From a bacterium (lineage in GTDB: Bacteria > Zhuqueibacterota > Zhuqueibacteria > Residuimicrobiales > Krinioviventaceae): a DNA stretch of 12,547 nt. Below, piece by piece: positions 7,097-12,547 of the stretch. The notes beneath the pieces were generated by a model that ran no database searches, was not told where the DNA came from, and saw only the letters and a list, made by a program, of their open reading frames with translations. Positions within the stretch are counted from its first letter, which is position 1. Each line of letters begins with the position of its first letter. The stretch is taken from NCBI GenBank assembly GCA_024278645.1, contig JAJRST010000594.1, positions 1 through 12,547 on the forward strand, written 5' to 3'. A program made the position numbers and the translations under genes.

Positions 7097-7546
7097 CTAT
7101 TTCGTAGATTTTATATGATAGCGTTTAATGAGCGCCCAGATATTTTCAAACGATTCAACAAATTCTTGCCGTTCCCGGGCAGACAACGGCTCAAGAAATC
7201 GAATGAACATTTCGGTCAACGCATGCTGGCGTCGCAACATGAGTTCGACGCCCTTTTCAGTGACGGTCAGGTACACCTGACGTCGATCTCCGCCTTCGCC
7301 CTCCTTGCTGAAATAGCCCAAATCGATCATTCGATTGGCCAGCTCGGTGCCGGTTGAGGGCGCCAGGGCCAGCTTTTGACAAAACTGCGTCAGCGTCAGT
7401 TTCTGATTTGCATGCAGAATAATGAGCGCCTGAAATTGACGCATGGACAATCGCTCTCCTTTCGGATGTTGTTGCCCTAAATCATGAAAAGCGCCCATAA
7501 TCTTGGGGACCAGCTCAGCAACTCGTTCACCCGCAGCTTTGCTCAT
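7097..7546 (-). CDS. MarR family transcriptional regulator
   Basis: A 149-residue winged-helix regulator. The DNA-binding core runs LSMRQFQALIIL (33-44), LTLTQFCQKLALAPSTGTEL with the recognition helix, and the wing with GGDRRQVYLTVTEKG, which contains the conserved D-R-R of MarR proteins. Helices at both ends form the dimerisation region. MarR proteins typically repress their own operon and release DNA on binding a ligand or on oxidation; no cysteine cluster for redox sensing is evident. The gene begins 12 nt after the lipoprotein stop with an AGAGGTG Shine-Dalgarno and is followed 10 nt later by the membrane protein gene. Its position inside the heme-uptake-like operon points to autoregulation, possibly through the GTTAC palindrome upstream of the receptor gene (inferred). 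Confidence 0.93.
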   Translation of the reverse strand: MSKAAGERVAELVPKIMGAFHDLGQQHPKGERLSMRQFQALIILHANQKLTLTQFCQKLALAPSTGTELANRMIDLGYFSKEGEGGDRRQVYLTVTEKGVELMLRRQHALTEMFIRFLEPLSARERQEFVESFENIWALIKRYHIKSTK

Positions 7547-7558
7547 TTCACCTCTCTT

Positions 7559-8518
7559 TTAATTCAACATGCTTGCACGAAAATTGACCACGCCTGAATC
7601 GCCGGTATCCGGATCATAATAGCTGGTGACTTGCAGTTTCGCATACTCGCCGTCGACAGTTTTGAAAATATAAACGACATCCGGCGGCGTCAAACGGTGG
7701 TTTTGCGGATTGTAGATGAAAATCGTATCGCCCAGGGCCAGGCTGTCGCCCTCGTCTTTTTTGAATGTCAAACCATCGGGCACGCTCTTGATATCCTCGT
7801 ACGCTTTGCCTTCAACCGTGGCCACCTCGACGCCGGCGGCCGAGTTGATGCGCGCACCGGGATTCTGAATAAAACCGCCGAACTCGGGGACATACAAAGG
7901 AATCGTCAAAAAGGCGACATCCCATTCGTCCTTTGCCAGCAACTCGCCTGTAGCCAGGGAAAAGCGGCCGGGCGCACCCTCGGCTGCAGCGACCACAGTA
8001 GTCTTTACGGCGATTGGTTTGCCGTCGGCGTCCACCAGGGAGTAGCTGATGTCAAAGCCGTCGTTGCCGAAGCTATTAATTTTCATTTTATAGACGTTAT
8101 AGTCGCTCGCCTTGATCAGGTAGCCCTCGCCCTTGGACGTCAGGGAGTGCGTCGCGACATTGTAATCATACCATGTCTCACCGATAACAAAAGCGTCGGC
8201 GGCATCGGCGACGAATCCGCTGTCGATATTGGCGGCAGCGTTAAAATCAACGGCGCCGAGATTCTTGGCCGTGACGCCGGCGGAGCCGCTGACGCCGCCA
8301 TTTAAAAAGACGCCGACGGTGCGGCCTTCGTTCACAAAACGCAGGTCAAACGTCGCCACCGCTTCCTGTTTGGCGATGGAAAAATAGGTCGGCGTTTCCT
8401 TGACATTTTGAGTCAGAAACTCGTCGCTGATGTCCGGCTGCTCCGGTCCCGTGGTGTCTTTTGAACATGCCGCAATGAGCACAATAACGCTCAGCAGGGT
8501 AAAAACCACTTTTTTCAT
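7559..8518 (-). CDS. HmuY-like heme-binding lipoprotein with two tandem HmuY-type domains
   Basis: A 319-residue surface or outer-membrane lipoprotein. The signal peptide ends in lipobox IAAC with acylated C18. The mature part appears to hold two copies of a HmuY-like fold. Copy 1 (about 44-165) has FSIA, FDLRF (57-61), GETWYDYN (113-120), TH (123-124) and YLIKASDYNVYKMKI (133-147). Copy 2 (about 184-316) has FSLA, EWDVAF (198-203), GDTIFIYN (263-270), NH (273-274) and YIFKTVDGEYAKLQV (283-297). The second halves align at a constant offset of 150 residues. HmuY proteins take heme from host or environment and pass it to a TonB receptor; known members are single-domain and about 200 residues. 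The receptor gene lies 37 nt upstream on the same strand. GGAGGA (8523-8528) fixes the start. Heme as ligand is inferred from family and context. Confidence 0.85.
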   Translation of the reverse strand: MKKVVFTLLSVIVLIAACSKDTTGPEQPDISDEFLTQNVKETPTYFSIAKQEAVATFDLRFVNEGRTVGVFLNGGVSGSAGVTAKNLGAVDFNAAANIDSGFVADAADAFVIGETWYDYNVATHSLTSKGEGYLIKASDYNVYKMKINSFGNDGFDISYSLVDADGKPIAVKTTVVAAAEGAPGRFSLATGELLAKDEWDVAFLTIPLYVPEFGGFIQNPGARINSAAGVEVATVEGKAYEDIKSVPDGLTFKKDEGDSLALGDTIFIYNPQNHRLTPPDVVYIFKTVDGEYAKLQVTSYYDPDTGDSGVVNFRASMLN

Positions 8519-8555
8519 TTAATCCTCCAAGATTAAAATTGTTGTTTGTAATTGT

Positions 8556-10739
8556 TTAGTGTGCAATATCCAGGGAAACAAAAAATCGTCTGCCGATCCA
8601 GGGGCCATATTGTGAATCCGTATAATCCGCAATATTGGAGGCGCCAAGGCGAATGCTGAAAAGATCGCTCCAGGATGAGTTGCGCGCCTTTTTGCCGGCG
8701 AGAAATTGCCGGCTCACGTTCCAGGTGAGCGTCGCATCAAGCAGATGGTAAGCCTTTTTGATGATCAGCTTATCATCGAGATAACGGCCGATGCGCCGGT
8801 CAAATTCGCGGACGCGGCGTTCGCCGTACCAATTGTCTCGCAGGGACAGACGAAAGTACCTTGCAAATGTCCAGTTCAGCTTCAGCGCCGCCTGGTGCGG
8901 CGAAATGTTGAGCAGGGCGTCGATATCACTGCTGTTAGAAGCATCGGTGTAATTATAGGACAACGTCGCCGTCAGGTTTTTCAGCAGGTAAAACTTGCTT
9001 TGCAGCTCGGCGTTGTTAAAGACGGCGCTCTCGACATTTTTATAGCTGAGAACGCCCGGCGCCATTGAATAATCGAGAATCATGTCCTCAAAGCTGTTGT
9101 GATACACGGTGATGTTGGTCAGCACCGTGTAATTCCAAAAGTACTCGATGCCAAAGCTGCTGCCGATGGATTTTTCCGGTTTAAGATCGGGGTTGCCGAC
9201 AACGCTATAGCCGATAAAGGTGTTATAGTAATCAATGTACATGTCGGTAAACGACGGCGCCCGAAAGCCGCCGCCCCACGAAGCGCGCAATTTGAACATC
9301 GGCGTAAAGGCATACATGGCGCTGACGCGAGGGCTTGTGTGCGAACCGACGCCGGATATATCGTCGTAACGTCCGCCGATGATAAAGGTCAATTTTTTGG
9401 CCAATAGTTCGCTCTCCGATTGCACGAACAAACCGTGCTGCAACCGAATATCGCCGCCGTCGAGCACCCTCGGCGAGCGAAAATCATCGTAGCTGTAATC
9501 ATAGCCGAAATTGAGTCGAGAAAAATCGCAAAAGTGATATGTCGCATCCGACTTTAACCCGACAATGGTCTCCTTTGTGACATCGATGCGAGCGAGGCGG
9601 CCGGAGCGGCGCACGGTCTCGGAATAGGCCCGATCGTTATAGGAGCTATATCCTTTCATTTGCAATTCGAGCTTGGGTGAAAAGTTTTTATACCAACCGA
9701 GATGCGAATCGGTGCGCTTTACTTCCGTGCTGGTGTAAAAAATCGGGTCCTCGCCGTCCTGCAGGTCAAAATTATAGCGGACGCCAAAGTCCAGCTTGCC
9801 GGTCTTTTCACCCGAATAGGAGAGCTTGCCTTCAAGCTGGGAGGTCTGCGTGTCCGTTATATCGATGGACACCTCGTTCTTGTCAATGCCGCCCCGTGTA
9901 TGATCCATGCTGAGGCTGTAGCCCACGGCATTTTTCCCGGAAGAGACGGAGACGCTGCCGTTATACAAACCATAAGAGCCGGCCTTGGCCTTGGCCTGGA
10001 GAGACAAAGCATCGCCAAAGCCTTTGGTAATAATGTTAATGACGCCGCCCATGGCCTCGCTGCCATAAAGCGCCGAGCCGGGGCCCTTGACGATTTCAAT
10101 GTGGTCGATCTGGTTCGTATTAATGAGATGAAGCTCCTGCCGATTGTTGAACTTGCCGGCCACAGGCGCGCCGTCCACCAGTATCAGGATATACTTGCCG
10201 TCGACGCCGCCCATGCGCAACGATTTGCCGCCGGCGACGCCTTGCTCAATGGTTATTCCCGGACGATCCTCAAGCGCCTGGGCAAGATTCTGCGCCCCAA
10301 GATCCTTGATCTCCCTTTCGGTGATCACCTCGGTGACCACCGGTACATTTTCCATTAATTTTTTCGTTCGCGTGGCGGTGACCACCACCTGTTCGGTGAG
10401 AAAAAAGCTGTCGCTCAACTTGAATTCAAGAAACGGGAAACGACTTTTGTTCAAATCCACTGTCTGACTGGAAGGTTCGTAACCGATGTAGCTTGCTTTC
10501 ACCTGGTAAACGCCCACCGGTACTTTCTCGATGACAAACCTGCCCTCCGCGTCCGAGGCGGCGCCAAGCTGCGTGCCGACGAGCGTGATATTGGTGTTGG
10601 CAAGAGGTTCGCCTGTTGCGGCGTCTACAACCCTGCCCTGAATGGATGCGTTTTTCTGAGCAAAAAGGGAAAAAGAAAGCAGGCAGGTGAAAAACAGGAT
10701 GAATACGTTTATCTTGATCGCAGGAATGGTTGGCATCAT
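8556..10739 (-). CDS. TonB-dependent outer-membrane receptor, probable heme receptor (HmuR-like)
   Basis: A 727-residue outer-membrane receptor. A signal peptide (about 1-27, ending LFAQ) is followed by a carboxypeptidase-regulatory-like domain (about 31-108, IQGRVVDAATGEPLANTNI and GRFVIEKVPVGVYQVKASYIGY), common in FCB-group receptors. A TonB-box-like EQVVVTATR (116-124) and the plug domain (about 130-240, with GPGSALYGSEAMGGVINIIT) follow, then the beta-barrel. The barrel contains FRAPSFTDMY (492-501) and NPDLKPEKS (516-524), the FRAP and NPDL motifs found in heme/hemoglobin receptors but also in some cobalamin and siderophore receptors. The protein ends in IAH, whereas most barrels end in an aromatic residue. 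Two adjacent ATGs (10739, 10736) are possible starts. The downstream HmuY-like lipoprotein supports heme as the ligand, which is inference. Confidence 0.93.
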   Translation of the reverse strand: MMPTIPAIKINVFILFFTCLLSFSLFAQKNASIQGRVVDAATGEPLANTNITLVGTQLGAASDAEGRFVIEKVPVGVYQVKASYIGYEPSSQTVDLNKSRFPFLEFKLSDSFFLTEQVVVTATRTKKLMENVPVVTEVITEREIKDLGAQNLAQALEDRPGITIEQGVAGGKSLRMGGVDGKYILILVDGAPVAGKFNNRQELHLINTNQIDHIEIVKGPGSALYGSEAMGGVINIITKGFGDALSLQAKAKAGSYGLYNGSVSVSSGKNAVGYSLSMDHTRGGIDKNEVSIDITDTQTSQLEGKLSYSGEKTGKLDFGVRYNFDLQDGEDPIFYTSTEVKRTDSHLGWYKNFSPKLELQMKGYSSYNDRAYSETVRRSGRLARIDVTKETIVGLKSDATYHFCDFSRLNFGYDYSYDDFRSPRVLDGGDIRLQHGLFVQSESELLAKKLTFIIGGRYDDISGVGSHTSPRVSAMYAFTPMFKLRASWGGGFRAPSFTDMYIDYYNTFIGYSVVGNPDLKPEKSIGSSFGIEYFWNYTVLTNITVYHNSFEDMILDYSMAPGVLSYKNVESAVFNNAELQSKFYLLKNLTATLSYNYTDASNSSDIDALLNISPHQAALKLNWTFARYFRLSLRDNWYGERRVREFDRRIGRYLDDKLIIKKAYHLLDATLTWNVSRQFLAGKKARNSSWSDLFSIRLGASNIADYTDSQYGPWIGRRFFVSLDIAH

Positions 10740-10769
10740 CGACTCTCAATTTTCGCGTCAACTGAATGC

Positions 10770-10783
10770 GTTACATACGTAAC
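10770..10783. promoter_or_regulatory. Candidate operator palindrome GTTAC-N4-GTAAC upstream of the receptor gene
   Basis: GTTACATACGTAAC is an interrupted inverted repeat with 5-bp arms and a 4-bp spacer, flanked by AATG and CATT that nearly extend the symmetry. It lies 31 nt before the receptor ATG and about 58 nt downstream of the -10 box of the candidate promoter. Size and symmetry suit a dimeric winged-helix regulator such as the MarR protein of this operon. Binding is inferred. Confidence 0.45.
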
Positions 10784-10840
10784 ATTTAATTGACTTATTC
10801 CGTTCTTTATGTTACCGCCTTCATTGCTTCGTACTCGCGA

Positions 10841-10869
10841 AATATATTAATTCATCTTTGAAATAACAA
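10841..10869 (-). promoter_or_regulatory. Candidate sigma70-type promoter of the TonB-HmuY-MarR operon
   Basis: On the minus strand TTGTTA (+ strand 10864-10869) and TATATT (10841-10846) are separated by exactly 17 nt. Both boxes match the consensus well, and this is the best promoter-like pair in the spacer. Transcription would begin near 10834 and leave a leader of roughly 95 nt that contains the GTTAC palindrome. AT-rich sequence raises the chance of a spurious match. Confidence 0.5.
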
Positions 10870-11020
10870 GATATTTATTTCGCATATCCGAATTTTTTAG
10901 CTTTTTTACAATATTTTAATGTCTTAAAAGTTGATTTTTGACAAAATCTGGCAAAAGTTGAATTTGACAGTTGGATTTTGGGATTTGGAATTTCCGGCTT
11001 GTCCGGGTTAGTATATAGGG

Positions 11021-11054
11021 ACAAGGCGCGGGACGCCGCCTCGCCGCGCCTTGT
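11021..11054 (-). terminator. GC-rich hairpin after the CBM9-type gene, possible terminator without T-tract
   Basis: ACAAGGCGCG (11021-11030) and CGCGCCTTGT (11045-11054) form a 10-bp perfect stem with a 14-nt GC-rich loop, 12 nt beyond the stop of the secreted protein gene on the minus strand. No run of T follows on either strand (CCCTATATAC on the minus strand), so it is not a classic intrinsic terminator; it may act in mRNA 3'-end protection or in Rho-assisted termination. Confidence 0.5.
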
Positions 11055-11066
11055 GCAATGGCGGGA

Positions 11067-12179
11067 TTAACGCAACAAAACTATTTTTCGGGAAAGACGG
11101 AGAGCGCCGCTCGTGGAGACGGCGTCGAGCTGAAGAAAATAAACGCCGGAATTCACCGCCCGGCCTGCTTCATCGACGCCGTTCCAGAGCGCCCGGCGCC
11201 GGCCGGCCGCTTTGCGTCCCGCATCCAGAATTTTCACCGCGCGGCCCAGGGCGTCATAGACGGTGAGCAGGACCTCTGCCTCATCGGCCAAGCGATAAAC
11301 GATCGTTGTTTGGGGATTGAAAGGATTGGGATAATTTTGCAGCAAAACATGGTCGTTTATCGGCGCAGGCGAACGGTCGACGCCCGTTTCATAATCCGCG
11401 GCAACCAGCTTTAGCGTGCCAAACCAGTCGGCGTTTATCCAGTGATCGTTAAAGTTTTCGGCGGGAACCTCCACCGAGCCGATAAAGTTGTCGCGCGTTT
11501 TCGGCTCCTCATCCGGATCGTCGTTGTCGCAATAGGCGATGGACAGGCCGCTGATCTTGCCGGCATAAAGTTCCTCGGTGGGGTTGCTTTGCCTGCCGGG
11601 ATCATAATCCTCGTTATAAACGATCATGGCGATTTCCCAGGTATAGACGCCGTTGTTTTCTTCGATGACGCAATCGAGATGATCCGTGTAGTTCATCGTT
11701 TGCCATCCGGCGGCCAGGTCCATCACCTCGTAGCCCGCCTCATCGTTGCCGGCGGTGATGTGGTAGGCAAAGGCGTTCTGGTTCAGCTTGTGGTCGCCGC
11801 CCGAAGCGTCCTCGTCAAAAAATATCTCCACCACGTCCCAATTGTAATAGCCGCCCGCCGGGTACTTGTAGCCCTTGACCAGGACGTCATCCGTAACTTC
11901 CACGAGAAAATAGATGCGATCCGTCTCCGAAGACCACGAGACCTTGTAGCGCCCGGTAAAATCGGCGGCGTCCAGGACATCGCCGTAAGGTATCCACACC
12001 TGGTCGATGGCCTGCCATTTGGCCTTTGCCCAGCAGTCGTCGTCCGCCCTGCCGTCGATAATTGGCGGCGAGAGGCACTCCCTGGCCTGCACGGTGTCGT
12101 CCTGGGCGGCCGTCTCCGCCATTGCAAACCAGGGGAGCAGAATTGCCGGCAACATAATCCGTAAAATCCATGATTTCAT
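11067..12179 (-). CDS. Secreted CBM9-like protein with type IX secretion sorting tail
   Basis: A 370-residue exported protein. The signal peptide (about 1-21, ending AMAE) precedes a beta-sandwich region resembling carbohydrate-binding family 9 (about 35-255): PPIIDGRADDDCW (38-50), YKVSWSSETDRIYFLVEVTDD (78-98), NWDVVEIFFDED (113-124), and a late ISGLSIAYCDND with FIGSVEVP. The last 90 residues form a type A sorting / FlgD-Ig-like tail: LLQNYPNPFNPQTTIVYRL (279-297), VYDALGRAV (307-315), SGVYFLQL (344-351) and a terminal KIVLLR. Such tails direct substrates of the type IX system to the cell surface. An AAGGAAAC Shine-Dalgarno fits the ATG. It begins 24 nt after an oxidoreductase gene on the same strand. 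Whether it binds sugar is not shown; no glycosidase domain is present. Confidence 0.85.
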   Translation of the reverse strand: MKSWILRIMLPAILLPWFAMAETAAQDDTVQARECLSPPIIDGRADDDCWAKAKWQAIDQVWIPYGDVLDAADFTGRYKVSWSSETDRIYFLVEVTDDVLVKGYKYPAGGYYNWDVVEIFFDEDASGGDHKLNQNAFAYHITAGNDEAGYEVMDLAAGWQTMNYTDHLDCVIEENNGVYTWEIAMIVYNEDYDPGRQSNPTEELYAGKISGLSIAYCDNDDPDEEPKTRDNFIGSVEVPAENFNDHWINADWFGTLKLVAADYETGVDRSPAPINDHVLLQNYPNPFNPQTTIVYRLADEAEVLLTVYDALGRAVKILDAGRKAAGRRRALWNGVDEAGRAVNSGVYFLQLDAVSTSGALRLSRKIVLLR

Positions 12180-12203
12180 TTTCTGTTTCCTTTTTCCGTT
12201 AGG

Positions 12204-12547
12204 TTAAACGGGCAGTTCCCAGCCCGTTCTGTATTTTCGAAACAACAGCGTATTGGCCTCTTCATCGTTCGAAAATGCCATTTTATCCGCGTCCCAGGAC
12301 AGTTTCCTCGGTACGCGCAGGGCGATATTTCCAAGCAACAGCGTCTCGCAAATCGGGCGCACGACCTGAAAGCGTGCGTCCGACGGTGTTTCTCCCCGAC
12401 AGGCGCGGATCCACTGCGTCAATTCGGCGTCCGGCCTCGGCAGCGTTTGAGGGGGCCGCTGAAAAGCCTGCATGGCCTTGTCCGGAATCAGGCGGGGATT
12501 GTCGCCCATAAATCCGGCAAGTATCTTTCCCTTGTCGCCAATGAACA
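12204..12547 (-). CDS. Gfo/Idh/MocA-family oxidoreductase, C-terminal fragment (N-terminus beyond window)
   Basis: The last 113 residues of an oxidoreductase whose reading frame runs off the right edge of the window; an internal ATG at 12509 is not the start, because the upstream codons encode the family-like FIGDKGKILAG. The C-terminal domain shows the pattern of this family in FCB and planctomycete genomes: GDNPRLIPD, TLPRPDAELTQWIRACRGE, ICETLLLGNIALRVPRKLSWD and the final RTGWELPV. Members are NAD(P)-dependent and act on sugars or sugar-like substrates, many of them exported. The Rossmann domain and active-site lysine lie outside the window, so substrate cannot be stated. The CBM9-like gene follows 24 nt later, which suggests a shared carbohydrate-related transcript. 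Confidence 0.88.
   Translation of the reverse strand, partial: FIGDKGKILAGFMGDNPRLIPDKAMQAFQRPPQTLPRPDAELTQWIRACRGETPSDARFQVVRPICETLLLGNIALRVPRKLSWDADKMAFSNDEEANTLLFRKYRTGWELPV

Larger units (their letters stand above)
10740..11066. other. AT-rich 327-bp intergenic regulatory region upstream of the receptor operon
   Basis: No gene is supported here. From the receptor side it holds a GTTAC-ATAC-GTAAC palindrome (10770-10783), a sigma70-like promoter on the minus strand (10841-10869), a strongly AT-rich tract (about 10840-10930), two imperfect direct repeats of AAAAGTTGAnTTTTGACA type (10926-10943 and 10953-10969), and a GC-rich hairpin (11021-11054) just after the stop of the next gene. The base composition differs sharply from the flanking coding DNA. 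Confidence 0.7.

Noticed and set aside
7631..8305. Plus-strand open frame of 224 codons opposite the HmuY-like lipoprotein
   Set aside because: It is antisense to a gene with clear signal peptide, lipobox, domain motifs and Shine-Dalgarno; its translation shows no recognisable domain and reflects codon bias of the real gene.
9702..10358. Plus-strand open frame of 218 codons opposite the TonB receptor
   Set aside because: Lies wholly within the plug and barrel coding region of a well-supported receptor on the other strand; no motif or ribosome binding site supports it.
1..12547. CRISPR arrays, tRNA or rRNA genes, insertion sequences, phage genes
   Set aside because: Looked for regular repeat-spacer patterns, cloverleaf-like segments, transposase or integrase motifs and long terminal inverted repeats; none is visible.

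Overview
The window looks like chromosomal DNA of a Gram-negative member of the Fibrobacterota-Chlorobiota-Bacteroidota (FCB) side of the tree, plausibly a KSB1/Calditrichota-type lineage. The evidence is a C-terminal sorting tail with the 'QNYPNPFNP' signature typical of type IX secretion cargo in those groups, a HmuY-like heme lipoprotein paired with a TonB-dependent receptor carrying a carboxypeptidase-regulatory-like N-terminal domain, and coding DNA of moderate G+C with AT-rich spacers. The lineage is an inference. I saw no tRNA, rRNA, CRISPR array, insertion sequence or phage gene.

Layout from left to right. (1) Positions 1-1346, minus strand: rlmN (23S rRNA A2503 / tRNA methyltransferase) followed 11 nt later by a partial TIGR00725/LOG-like Rossmann protein cut by the window edge. 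(2) Positions 1574-5113, plus strand: a MoxR AAA+ ATPase, a DUF58 protein with a vWA/MIDAS motif, and an NtrY-like membrane histidine kinase without an adjacent response regulator. The DUF58 gene has no usual start codon at its conserved N-terminus; the best-placed initiation codon is ATA, overlapping the moxR stop. (3) Positions 5223-6530, minus strand: a MinD/FlhG-like deviant Walker A ATPase with a C-terminal four-cysteine cluster, convergent with the kinase and ending at a nested hairpin terminator. (4) Positions 10739-6706, minus strand: a compact four-gene unit of TonB-dependent receptor, HmuY-like lipoprotein, MarR regulator and small four-helix membrane protein (TIGR03987/HsmA-like), with a good sigma70-like promoter and a GTTAC-N4-GTAAC palindrome upstream and a strong intrinsic terminator downstream. 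(5) Positions 12547-11067, minus strand: the C-terminal part of a Gfo/Idh/MocA-type oxidoreductase followed by a secreted CBM9-like protein with a type IX sorting tail.

How the genes may work together. Unit 4 reads as a heme (or related tetrapyrrole) acquisition operon: the lipoprotein captures ligand, the FRAP/NPDL-containing receptor imports it, the MarR protein probably autoregulates the unit, and the membrane protein may handle or protect against the ligand. The lipoprotein is unusual because it appears to carry two HmuY-like domains in tandem. Unit 2 resembles the common MoxR-DUF58 chaperone pair, here followed by an envelope-sensing kinase. Unit 5 looks like carbohydrate-related metabolism and secretion. 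The most notable items are the duplicated HmuY lipoprotein and its four-gene context, the candidate ATA start, and the cysteine-tailed MinD-like ATPase. The rest is ordinary chromosomal content.
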